A stretch of DNA of 8,946 nucleotides from CAYNJG01 sp964397295 (GCA_964397295.1 CAYNJG010000281.1:1-8946), one strand, 5' to 3'; counted from the first letter of the stretch, positions 1 to 6,373 are shown. Made by a program: numbers and translations. Notes: generated by a model not told the origin, from the sequence alone.

Positions 1-288
1 CAATGGGAAGCTGTGTGGCTTTCGGTCGGTCGCAAGGGTATCGTGGCCGATTTCTTGAAAGGGCTGATAAAGCTCTCGGCCGCAGGGGTGAAGGTAAAAG
101 AAGGAAAGTTCGTGGGCGTGCGACGACACGCTACGCGAGCGATAGAGCTTTTCGAGGCGACAAAGCAGACACACGCGTCACTGTGTGGCTTATTTCTTGC
201 CTCGCTGATTTCATTCTCTCAAAACGTTCGCGATGCTCGAGACGTGGGCAAAACGTTCGACGCTTTTGAGCTCGATCCGCAAGCCTAG
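1..288 (+). CDS. DUF309-family protein, C-terminal part (5' end cut by window)
   Basis: Frame 1 is open from the first base to a TAG at 286-288, giving 95 visible residues. The first residues, QWEAVWLSVGRK, then FLKGLIKLSAAGVKVKEGK and a basic helix RRHATRAIELFEA, follow the pattern of the small all-helical DUF309 family: HExWExxW, then FLQGLIQLAAAxxHxxxGN, then a helix with repeated Ala/Leu. The HE pair of the family motif would lie just upstream of the window. No biochemical function is established for this family. After about residue 60 the protein continues with a short Cys/Leu-rich segment and an acidic tail that I do not recognise. The gene converges with the minus-strand gene ending at 298, with only 9 nt between stops, so the two transcripts probably overlap at their 3' ends. 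Internal GTG codons could be read as starts, but the family match begins at the window edge, so the gene is truncated rather than short. Confidence 0.6.
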   Translation, partial: QWEAVWLSVGRKGIVADFLKGLIKLSAAGVKVKEGKFVGVRRHATRAIELFEATKQTHASLCGLFLASLISFSQNVRDARDVGKTFDAFELDPQA

Positions 289-297
289 CTGACGATT

Positions 298-1299
298 CTA
301 AAAAACGCGTTGGTTCTGGTATTGGCCCGTCGCTTTGGAATAGATCATTGCTTGGACTACCTCCATGAATGGGTAGGCAAACACGATACCCAATCCGCAC
401 GTCACCAAAGCGACAAGGCCGACCAATAGTCCACCCACAAAAGTCACCAGGAATGCTTGGAGTTTATTTCCACGCATGTACAACGTCGATTGCTCGCAAG
501 CCTCAAAGATCGACGCATTTCTGTCAACGATAAAGAAAATGGTGAGGAAGAAGCGAAGCATTAACACGACAAATGTGATGGTCATCGCAATTCCAAGCAA
601 CACTGAGATACCTACCCCAGTCGCGGCCAAGCTACCGTCTCCTTGGTCCAATGCTGAGCAAATGACAGCAGGTAAGACCACAAGGCCTCCAGCAAAAGCT
701 CCAACAATACCAACCAACAGAAAGAAGCCAATGACTGGCCAGATTCGATCGAACGAGAAAATGCCGTTTAGTGGTTCCGTGGAACCTCGAACGATATTGA
801 GGCCGAATCGCTTGCCCATCAATTGTTGAAAGGCGCTGACGATTTGTTGTCCGATGATTACGATCGCCATCGTGCCAAATATCATTGGAGTAGAATTGGT
901 CGCAGCGGCGGCCATGTTGATGATTTGGCCCCCAAAGCCTGACACGATCCCAATGGCTATAAAAATGATTCCAAAGAGCGCACACATTCCAACTTGTAGC
1001 TTGTAGTGTTTCCAGGACTGCCCAAATACATCACCGAACTCGATGGATTGATGAGAAAGCTCTTTTGTAGATACAGGTCGCTGATCATACCCAGCAGTTG
1101 GCGCGGAAAACGGGTTTTGGTCCGAAGCCGACGGGGCCCGATCGATAGGAGAGGCAGCGAAAACAGATGTTTCGGCGGCGGCTGACGGAATGACGTTGAC
1201 CGTTTCGCATTCAGGACAACGAACTTGCTGGCCCTCGGATCCTTCAGGAACTTTGAGTCGCTGGCCGCAGCCCTGGCAACCGAATTGAATAGAAGACAT
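298..1299 (-). CDS. Zinc-ribbon multi-pass membrane protein of unknown function
   Basis: 333 residues from ATG at 1299 to TAG at 298-300. The N-terminus is a compact zinc ribbon with C8-x2-C11 and C28-x2-C31 (CQGC and CPEC), a type of N-terminal tag common on planctomycete proteins. A polar Ser/Ala/Pro linker follows at residues 40-90. The rest is membrane-embedded, with hydrophobic stretches near 102-121, 137-157, 187-212, 227-258 and 281-310 (five or six passes). The conserved-looking loop R-N-A-S-I-F-E-A-x-E-Q-S after the fourth segment, and a final A-Y-P-F-M-E-V-V segment, resemble bacterial DUF975/YciC-like integral membrane proteins, but I cannot assign it with certainty. The cytoplasmic ribbon may recruit a partner. 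It lies 43 nt downstream of the efpL-like gene on the same strand and probably ends that operon. No catalytic residues are visible. Confidence 0.8.
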   Translation of the reverse strand: MSSIQFGCQGCGQRLKVPEGSEGQQVRCPECETVNVIPSAAAETSVFAASPIDRAPSASDQNPFSAPTAGYDQRPVSTKELSHQSIEFGDVFGQSWKHYKLQVGMCALFGIIFIAIGIVSGFGGQIINMAAAATNSTPMIFGTMAIVIIGQQIVSAFQQLMGKRFGLNIVRGSTEPLNGIFSFDRIWPVIGFFLLVGIVGAFAGGLVVLPAVICSALDQGDGSLAATGVGISVLLGIAMTITFVVLMLRFFLTIFFIVDRNASIFEACEQSTLYMRGNKLQAFLVTFVGGLLVGLVALVTCGLGIVFAYPFMEVVQAMIYSKATGQYQNQRVF

Positions 1300-1342
1300 C
1301 CCACTTGCCCCGCACTATGAATTCACTGTCAAAACGTAAACT

Positions 1343-1906
1343 CTACGCTCTGGAGAGGTATTCGCCCGTTCGTGTGTCGATCTTGACTCTTTCGCCTTGA
1401 GATAGATATTCCGGTACCTGAATAATAAGCCCGGTTTCAAGCGTCGCTGGTTTGGTTCGCTTGGTTGCTGAATCGCCTTTGACTCCAGGATCGCATTCGG
1501 TGACGAGTAGTTCAATCGTTTGAGGCACCTGAAGGCCAACGCACTCGTCGTTGTAGATTAAAGCCAACAATCCTTCGAGCTCTTCAGATACGTACTTGCG
1601 TTCGTCTTCGATGTCTTCCAGCGGCAATGCGTACTGCTCGAACGACTCTTGATCCATCACGTGCATGTGCGTTGGATCTACATACATCATTTTTACCGCG
1701 CGTCGCATAAAGTCTGCTTCGTCGAGCGACTCGGTGCCTTTGAGCGTGATGTCTTGCTTTTGCTTGCTGACTAGATTGCGACCCTTGAACTTGTACAAGG
1801 TTGCCGCCCCACGCGCGGAAGGTGACTGGACGCTGATTCCGGTAATCAGAATCGGCTTGCCTTGATAATTTACGACCGAGCCGTTCTTGATTTCTTTGGC
1901 GAGCAT
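1343..1906 (-). CDS. efpL: Elongation factor P paralogue, EfpL/YeiP type
   Basis: 187 residues, the normal three-domain EF-P length. EF-P binds between the ribosomal P and E sites and rescues ribosomes stalled at consecutive prolines. The domain I loop reads QSPSARGAATLYK (residues 27-39). It matches the YeiP/EfpL subfamily (SPTARGAATLYK in E. coli YeiP), not canonical EF-P, where the loop is PGKGGA with a modified Lys. R32 therefore sits at the loop tip where EF-P carries Lys, and no post-translational lysine modification is expected there. Domain II has VMDQESFEQY and the PGVKGDSATKRTKPATLETG block. Domain III ends KIDTRTGEYLSRA, which is canonical EF-P rather than the diverged tail of E. 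coli YeiP. The ATG at 1906 puts the loop at the family position, although no Shine-Dalgarno site is evident. The gene starts 33 nt after the pfk stop, so co-transcription is likely. It could be listed simply as efp. Confidence 0.9.
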   Translation of the reverse strand: MLAKEIKNGSVVNYQGKPILITGISVQSPSARGAATLYKFKGRNLVSKQKQDITLKGTESLDEADFMRRAVKMMYVDPTHMHVMDQESFEQYALPLEDIEDERKYVSEELEGLLALIYNDECVGLQVPQTIELLVTECDPGVKGDSATKRTKPATLETGLIIQVPEYLSQGERVKIDTRTGEYLSRA

Positions 1907-1939
1907 AGGATGACACGCAAGAAAGAGTTGAAAAATGGT

Positions 1940-3232
1940 TTACTCGTTGACGTACGTTTCCATGAACCGAGCCAGGCGGTGAAAGTCGCAACCGGGTTCA
2001 ATGTACCGAACGACGGTGACGAGCGTTTCTTGGTTGACGAGCTCTTCGAAGTTCACGTAGTGCAAGTCTAGTTGCCCAGACACAGAGACCATTACGCCAT
2101 TGAGACCCTCTTCGACGAGAGCACGGTAGGCACCAACACCTAGTTGTGCACCCAGCATGACGTCAAAGGCATGCGGTTTCGCACAACGCGACTCATAGCC
2201 GAGTTGAAGTCCCGTAACTTTTCGTTGCCGCCCTGTCTGTTCTGCATAGGCTTGCGCAACCAGCTTGGAGAACATGGGGCCGAGGGCGATTTCGCTGATC
2301 GAAATGTGACCGTGGTCATCACGTGGGATACCTTCAAGGTGCTTGGCTGGAAGAAGTTCAGCGAGGCCTTCCGCGATTACGATTACGCCAAAGTCCTTGC
2401 CCTCTCGCTCTCGTACGAGCATCGCTTTGACGATGTAACCAACCAGACGCTCGACATTCATGATGCGTCGTGTCTTGGTCTCGCCCGTGCTGGGGTCGGT
2501 GAAATCTTCTTGGTCTTCGAAATCGCCATAGATATCTTCGACGCTGATGACCAGACTCGCTTCGCCGGCAATCGCGGCACCGTAAGCCAACCAGCCGGCA
2601 CTGCGGCCCATCAGTTCGCACATGAAATAGGCGCCGCTGGCTTCTGCGTCGAAAATCAGATTGCGGAGTTCGGTCGCGAGGAAATTTGTTGCCGTAAAGT
2701 AGCCAAACGTAAAGTCGATACCCATGTAATCGTTGTCGATGGTCTTGGGCAGATGGACCACAGGGATGCGTTTTGCGTCGGCCGGCAAACGATCTTGGTA
2801 CATCTTGAACTTATTGGCGGTCTTCAGTGTGTCGTCACCACCGATCGAAACTAGTGCATCGACGTCCATGGAACAAAGCGCTTCGTAAACGCGTTTCATT
2901 GGTGCGGATTTTTCCGGGTCATCAAAGTCCGCTTGGCACGTGATCATCTTTCCTGGGTTCGCACGCGCGGTGCCGATCATGATGCCTTGGGTGTTTCTCG
3001 TTCGCTTGAGTACTTTGCTGTCGATGACCTGGTATTCTTTTCCAGCCTCGAGCGGTTTACTGGGGTCGAAATCAATCAGATTCGAGTAACCTCGATTGAT
3101 GCCGTACACTTGGATGCCGTTTCGCAGAAAAGAAGCAGCGGCAGTCGAAATAACTGCATTTGCCGACGGTGCGGGTCCACCAGCAAAGAGGATGGCGGCT
3201 TTCCGGATATTGGTTTCAGTTGCTTGGGACAT
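1940..3232 (-). CDS. pfp: 6-phosphofructokinase, pyrophosphate-dependent type
   Basis: 430 residues from ATG at 3232. It phosphorylates fructose 6-phosphate to fructose 1,6-bisphosphate in the cytoplasm. Visible motifs of the PfkA superfamily: N-terminal FAGGPAPSANAVIS (residues 16-29), GGDDT (131-135), PKTIDND (162-168, catalytic Asp166) with FTFGYFTA following, MGRSAGW (208-214) and an IAEGLAE strand (287-293). In ATP-dependent enzymes the first motif reads GGDGS and the second PGTIDND. The second Asp (D134) and the Lys (K163) seen here are the known signature of PPi-dependent enzymes, so the step is probably reversible and inorganic pyrophosphate is the donor. It is longer than ATP-PFK (about 320 residues) and near the size of bacterial PPi-PFKs. 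Oddities are Ser23 in GGPAPSAN, where many PFKs have Gly, and FGYFTA in place of FGFDTA. It is the first gene of the likely pfk-efpL-membrane protein unit. Phosphate-donor use is inferred from residues only. Confidence 0.92.
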   Translation of the reverse strand: MSQATETNIRKAAILFAGGPAPSANAVISTAAASFLRNGIQVYGINRGYSNLIDFDPSKPLEAGKEYQVIDSKVLKRTRNTQGIMIGTARANPGKMITCQADFDDPEKSAPMKRVYEALCSMDVDALVSIGGDDTLKTANKFKMYQDRLPADAKRIPVVHLPKTIDNDYMGIDFTFGYFTATNFLATELRNLIFDAEASGAYFMCELMGRSAGWLAYGAAIAGEASLVISVEDIYGDFEDQEDFTDPSTGETKTRRIMNVERLVGYIVKAMLVREREGKDFGVIVIAEGLAELLPAKHLEGIPRDDHGHISISEIALGPMFSKLVAQAYAEQTGRQRKVTGLQLGYESRCAKPHAFDVMLGAQLGVGAYRALVEEGLNGVMVSVSGQLDLHYVNFEELVNQETLVTVVRYIEPGCDFHRLARFMETYVNE

Positions 3233-3277
3233 TGCTGCCTGTAATTAAAAACGGTCAAGTTAATGGAGCTGCTGGCA

Positions 3278-3305
3278 CGTAAGCACACTCACGACAACGC
3301 TTACG
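3278..3305 (-). repeat. Inverted repeat in the pfk leader
   Basis: Perfect 7-bp arms CGTAAGC (3278-3284) and GCTTACG (3299-3305) surround a 14-nt loop. The repeat lies 46-73 nt upstream of the pfk ATG and downstream of the predicted -10, so it would be in the 5' untranslated RNA. It could be an operator or an RNA hairpin. A 7-bp repeat of this kind arises by chance fairly often in a gap of this size, so confidence in function is low. Confidence 0.35.
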
Positions 3306-3332
3306 GTCGCAACGCCGCTAATAGAATCGAGC

Positions 3333-3361
3333 AGTATACCAGGAGGCACTCGCACTTTGAA
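3333..3361 (-). promoter_or_regulatory. Predicted sigma70-type promoter for pfk-efpL-membrane protein
   Basis: On the minus strand the -35 is TTCAAA (3361-3356, 4 of 6 to TTGACA), the spacer is exactly 17 bp, and the -10 is TATACT (3338-3333, 5 of 6 to TATAAT). Transcription would start near 3326 and give a leader of about 93 nt before the pfk ATG. The site lies in the 223-nt gap between the accC stop and the pfk start, as expected if pfk begins its own transcription unit. Predicted by eye only. Confidence 0.45.
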
Positions 3362-3455
3362 GGTGCTGTGAAACGACGTGATGGTTACTTGCTCACCACT
3401 TGTTGCCGTCAAATCGGCCAACTAATTGCCTCAAGCTTTGTCGCTCTGCGCGGGC

Positions 3456-4796
3456 CTAGAGAAGATTTCGCTCGACGTACGTCGTGTCCATGCGACCTTC
3501 CATGAAGGCTGGATCTTTGAGCAACTGCTGGTGGAAGTCGGCTGTTGTTTTGATCCCACGAACTCGCAACTCAGAAAGCGCTCGGGACATACAGCTAATG
3601 GCTTCTTCTCGCGTCGGCTGGTGCACGATCAGCTTGCCAATCATCGAATCGTAATACGGAGGCACATTGTATCCCGCATGAACATGCGAATCGAAGCGAA
3701 CTCCCAATCCGCCAGGAACGTTAATCGCATCAATGCGACCAGCACTGGGTTGAAAATTCTTCGTCGGGTCTTCCGCGTTGATGCGACATTCTATTGCTAC
3801 ACCCTGATGCTGAATGTCGTCTTGCGTCAGCCAGAGTTTCTCCCCAGCCGCGACGCGAATCTGAGACTTGATCAAGTCGATGCCCGTTACCAATTCCGTT
3901 ACGGGATGCTCGACTTGAATCCTTGCATTCACTTCGATGAAGTAGAAGTTGTTGTCTTGGTCGACGATGAACTCAACCGTTCCCGCATTCGAGTAGTCTG
4001 CTTTCTTCACCAAACGAACGGCCGCCGCGCAGATTTCGTTGCGTGTTTTTTCTGGTAAACGTGGCGCTGGGCTCTCTTCGATCAGTTTTTGATGCCGGCG
4101 TTGGGTCGAGCAATCACGTTCCCATAGGTGGACAGCGTTGCCATGATTGTCGGCCAAGATCTGTACTTCGACGTGACGCGGTTGCCCAACATATTTCTCG
4201 ATGAAGCACTCGCCGTTGCCAAACGCTGCTTCCGCCTCGGTGCGAGCTTGTTGAATTGCTGTACTTAGCGATGCCGAATCTTCCGCGACCCGCATGCCTT
4301 TCCCGCCGCCACCTGCGGATGCTTTGATAAGCACGGGGAAGCCGATTTCGGCTGCGACTTTTGCGGCTTCCGCTTCATTTTCTATCAAGCCATCACTACC
4401 GGGAACAACAGGAACGTTGGCGGACTTGGCCAGTTCACGTGCTTTGTTTTTGTCGCCTAGCATTTCCATCGCTTCGGGCGAAGGACCGATGAAATCGATG
4501 TTACAGCTGCGACATACGTCGTTGAAGTGTGCGTTCTCTGCCAGGAATCCGTAGCCAGGGTGAATCGCATCAACCTCGCCCACTTCGGCGGCGCTAATTA
4601 CGCGATCAATTTTTAGGTACGAATCCGATGATCGAGCAGGACCAACGCAAATCGCTTCGTCCGCAACTTCCAGGTAGGCGCTGCCACGATCGGCTTCGCT
4701 AAAGATGACCACGGACTCGACGCCCATTTCGCGACAGGCACGAACGATTCGGAGGGCAATTTCGCCTCGGTTGGCAATTAGAATTCTGTTGTACAT
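3456..4796 (-). CDS. accC: Acetyl-CoA carboxylase, biotin carboxylase subunit
   Basis: 446 residues (E. coli AccC has 449). It carboxylates biotin on AccB using ATP and bicarbonate, the first half-reaction of malonyl-CoA synthesis for fatty acids. Seen in order: N-terminal NRILIANRGEIALRI, HPGYGFLAEN (79-88), the ATP-grasp Gly-rich loop KASAGGGGKGMR (158-169), ERDCSTQRRHQKLIEE (226-241), the catalytic block FIEVNARIQVEHPVTE (286-301) with E288, N290 and R292 at the E. coli positions, R338 in IECRIN, and the C-terminal PPYYDSMIGKLI. The block has NAR where E. coli has NTR, which leaves the catalytic residues intact. A TTG at 4799 sits directly before the ATG at 4796. I prefer the ATG because MYNRILIANRGE matches the usual AccC start. 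No AccA/AccD-like gene or fused carboxyltransferase domain is present here, so the carboxyltransferase must be encoded elsewhere. It lies 74 nt downstream of accB. Confidence 0.97.
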   Translation of the reverse strand: MYNRILIANRGEIALRIVRACREMGVESVVIFSEADRGSAYLEVADEAICVGPARSSDSYLKIDRVISAAEVGEVDAIHPGYGFLAENAHFNDVCRSCNIDFIGPSPEAMEMLGDKNKARELAKSANVPVVPGSDGLIENEAEAAKVAAEIGFPVLIKASAGGGGKGMRVAEDSASLSTAIQQARTEAEAAFGNGECFIEKYVGQPRHVEVQILADNHGNAVHLWERDCSTQRRHQKLIEESPAPRLPEKTRNEICAAAVRLVKKADYSNAGTVEFIVDQDNNFYFIEVNARIQVEHPVTELVTGIDLIKSQIRVAAGEKLWLTQDDIQHQGVAIECRINAEDPTKNFQPSAGRIDAINVPGGLGVRFDSHVHAGYNVPPYYDSMIGKLIVHQPTREEAISCMSRALSELRVRGIKTTADFHQQLLKDPAFMEGRMDTTYVERNLL

Positions 4797-4870
4797 CAAA
4801 TTTCAGCTTCTAGACGGGTAGCCTTAGGCTGTTGCTGAGGAGGGCTGGCTAGTCTCGTTATTGGTCTGGC

Positions 4871-5341
4871 CTAGTTTGGTCGAACCTTCATCAGCGGTTT
4901 GCCAAATTCGACAGGCTCTTCATCTTCGACCAATATCGCCACGATCGTTCCGGAAACTTCCGCTGCGATATCGTTGAAGACCTTCATTGCTTCGATGATA
5001 CACACAGTGGTATCTGGCGAAATCGTTTGACCCACTTTCACAAACGCATCGGCGTCCGGTTTTGGACGGCCGTAGTACGTGCCAACCATCGGGCTTTTAA
5101 TAACAAGCAAATCCGAATCGTCGGCCGCTGCTGCCGGTGGCGCCGAACTGGCGACTACGGGTGCCGCTGCGATCATTGGCGCGGGTGCCGCTCCAACCGC
5201 AGGTTGCGTTTCTCGCTTCAAGCGAACAGTGCTGCCATGTTGTCGGAGGTCAACTTCCGTGAGACCGTGTTCAATCATCAGTTCAACTAAACTGCGAACT
5301 CGATCGACATCGAACACGTCGTCCTTGGATTCATCGGTCAT
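4871..5341 (-). CDS. accB: Biotin carboxyl carrier protein of acetyl-CoA carboxylase
   Basis: 156 residues, the usual AccB length. It carries the biotin that AccC carboxylates and that the carboxyltransferase uses to make malonyl-CoA. The N-terminal helical segment (DVDRVRSLVELMIEHGLTEVDL, roughly residues 11-32, split by family into a helix and a strand) is followed by a mobile Ala/Pro linker (about 47-74). The biotinyl domain runs from IKSPMVGTYY (81-90) to the end. The biotin site is EAMKVFND (118-125), with K120 as the biotinylated lysine. An in-frame TTG at 5368 would add nine residues (MRISGKPSS). The ATG at 5341 is preferred because it begins where AccB homologues begin. It is the first gene of the accB-accC unit and is divergent from the sigma-like gene at 5683. 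It contains the extra 'thumb' region (PKPDADAFVKVG) typical of acetyl-CoA carboxylase carriers. Confidence 0.96.
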   Translation of the reverse strand: MTDESKDDVFDVDRVRSLVELMIEHGLTEVDLRQHGSTVRLKRETQPAVGAAPAPMIAAAPVVASSAPPAAAADDSDLLVIKSPMVGTYYGRPKPDADAFVKVGQTISPDTTVCIIEAMKVFNDIAAEVSGTIVAILVEDEEPVEFGKPLMKVRPN

Positions 5342-5416
5342 GGATGATGGTTTCCCGCTAATTCTCAATTGGTGCGAAGTGCGATTTCTCGTTGTTCATC
5401 GCACCTGTAATTTTTC

Positions 5417-5444
5417 TTGACCCAGTACTTCGGCCCAATACTAT
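5417..5444 (+). promoter_or_regulatory. Candidate sigma70-type promoter towards the sigma-like gene
   Basis: TTGACC (5417-5422, 5 of 6 to TTGACA), a 16-bp spacer, and TACTAT (5439-5444, 4 of 6 to TATAAT). It would leave a leader of about 230 nt before the start at 5683, so a second, closer promoter that I cannot recognise is possible. Confidence 0.3.
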
Positions 5445-5468
5445 ATCTGCCGAGTCGGATTGTGACGA
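5440..5468 (-). promoter_or_regulatory. Candidate sigma70-type promoter for accB-accC
   Basis: On the minus strand the -35 is TCGTCA (5468-5463, 4 of 6), the spacer is 17 bp, and the -10 is TATAGT (5445-5440, 5 of 6). The leader before the accB ATG would be about 92 nt. The -10 shares bases 5440-5444 with the plus-strand candidate, so the two would compete for polymerase. Confidence 0.35.
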
Positions 5469-5669
5469 GACACCTGCGGATGGCTGGAAAGCTAGATGCA
5501 GCCGGTTTTTACAAGCTTTCGCTCTCGGATCCGAATAGGCATTTGAGGAAATTATTTCGGATTGGCGAGATTTCGTGCCGAATCCGTATATGTACGGTGA
5601 ACTTGTCCTTTTTCGGGAATGGTTCGCATCGGTAATTGAAACCGCATATAGTCGAATAGTCCTACATTC

Positions 5670-5674
5670 GGAGG
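5670..5674 (+). promoter_or_regulatory. Strong Shine-Dalgarno site deciding the sigma-like start
   Basis: GGAGG at 5670-5674 sits 8 nt before the ATG at 5683. It is the best ribosome binding site in the window and is the reason for choosing 5683 over the in-frame ATG at 5575, which has no such site. Confidence 0.75.
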
Positions 5675-5682
5675 TGCCCAGC

Positions 5683-6333
5683 ATGGCCGCAAAACCAGCT
5701 AATCCACGCAAAATTGCTTTCCAGCACGCCACATGTGCGGCTATCCTCGCCGCAACCTTCACGGCACCCCTGGCGGCAGACTCAACCACGGCAGTCCAAG
5801 GTGCAACCTGTGCGACAATCTTGGCTGGCGGAATTGCGAGCCTAAAAGCTTCGACGATCGACGCGATTCGGCAATACTGTCACAGCAGCTGGCGGCAAGC
5901 AGGCATGCCCGACTACGAGTGGGATGACTGCACTCAAGATGTCATTGTCGAGTTGCTGAATCGACTTCCACGTCACGAAATCGATTTGACGATTGAGGAC
6001 CCTGGATCGACGCAACGGCGCGAGCTCATGCGTTCCGTTTGGTGCGTTACCCAGCGTTATCGCCGAGCCTTCGCGAAACAGCCGATCTCGCTCGATGTGG
6101 TCGGTGAGCAGGTTTCACAACGCTTTGACAGCGCGGAGTGCTTGGACTGCGACCTCGAAAAGCTAGATCGAGCCATCGAAGACTTGAATCCTGCCCAGCA
6201 AACGATCTTACATCAACTTCGGCAAGGTGATTCGGTTGCCGAGATTGCTGAGCAAATGGAACTGCCAGCTGCTCGCGTGAGCGATCAGAAATACAAAGCC
6301 GTTCGCAAGCTGCAAAAAGCATTGGCCGGTTGA
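5683..6333 (+). CDS. Sigma-70 (ECF-like) factor with hydrophobic N-terminal duplication
   Basis: 216 residues from the ATG at 5683, which follows GGAGG. The C-terminal 56 residues (LEKLDRAIEDLNPAQQTILHQL, then SVAEIAEQMELPAARVSDQKYKAVRKLQKAL, given here in two parts) fit sigma region 4: an L-x-x-A-I-x-x-L-x-P start, a helix-turn-helix and a basic recognition helix. Residues about 59-97 (IDAIRQYC, then EWDDCTQDVIVELLNRL) fit region 2, with the acidic DDxxQDV patch of region 2.2. It is therefore likely to bind core RNA polymerase and a promoter. The first 55 residues are odd. After a basic start (KPANPRK) comes a hydrophobic Ala-rich stretch, ATCAAILAATFTAPLAA (16-32), which looks like a signal peptide or membrane anchor. 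A related segment, ATCATILAGGIASL (41-54), follows. No anti-sigma gene is adjacent. It is upstream of, and on the same strand as, the pilin-like gene. It may be a diverged regulator rather than an active sigma factor. Confidence 0.8.
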   Translation: MAAKPANPRKIAFQHATCAAILAATFTAPLAADSTTAVQGATCATILAGGIASLKASTIDAIRQYCHSSWRQAGMPDYEWDDCTQDVIVELLNRLPRHEIDLTIEDPGSTQRRELMRSVWCVTQRYRRAFAKQPISLDVVGEQVSQRFDSAECLDCDLEKLDRAIEDLNPAQQTILHQLRQGDSVAEIAEQMELPAARVSDQKYKAVRKLQKALAG

Positions 6334-6373
6334 GCCTAGCGAATTTCAATGGGTTTTTTTGTATCACCTCGCG

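Larger units (their letters stand above)
5342..5682. other. 341-nt divergent intergenic control region (accB / sigma-like gene)
   Basis: No convincing gene is seen here; the open frames lack family matches and good starts. It holds candidate promoters for both directions around 5417-5468, a short inverted repeat CCGTA (5584-5588) / TACGG (5593-5597), a palindrome CGGATCCG (5526-5533), and several TCGGAT-type words on both strands. The last 13 nt before 5683 contain a strong Shine-Dalgarno site. Confidence 0.6.

Noticed and set aside
2144..2854. Long 236-codon plus-strand open frame inside pfk
   Set aside because: It lies antisense to a gene with clear family motifs; its protein has no recognisable domain and is explained by codon bias of the pfk strand.
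3273..3287. TGGCACG, a perfect match to the -24 part of a sigma54 promoter, on the plus strand in the pfk leader
   Set aside because: There is no GC pair at the needed spacing (bases 3286-3287 are CA), and it points away from pfk into accC's 3' end, where no plus-strand gene exists.
3426..4058. 210-codon plus-strand open frame overlapping accC
   Set aside because: Antisense shadow of the highly conserved accC; no motif or ribosome binding site.
4797..4870. AGCCT-T-AGGCT palindrome (4820-4830) in the accB-accC gap as a regulatory site
   Set aside because: A short single palindrome with no supporting promoter or T-run; compatible with chance.
5575..5682. N-terminal extension of the sigma-like gene starting at the ATG at 5575
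   Set aside because: The 36 extra residues have no ribosome binding site and no sigma-like pattern, while GGAGG sits 8 nt before the ATG at 5683.
6320..6360. Possible intrinsic terminator after the sigma-like gene (CATTG/CAATG arms, then T7)
   Set aside because: The arms are only 5 bp around a 22-nt loop, and the inner GGC/GCC pairing leaves a large bulge. The T-run alone is not enough to call a terminator.
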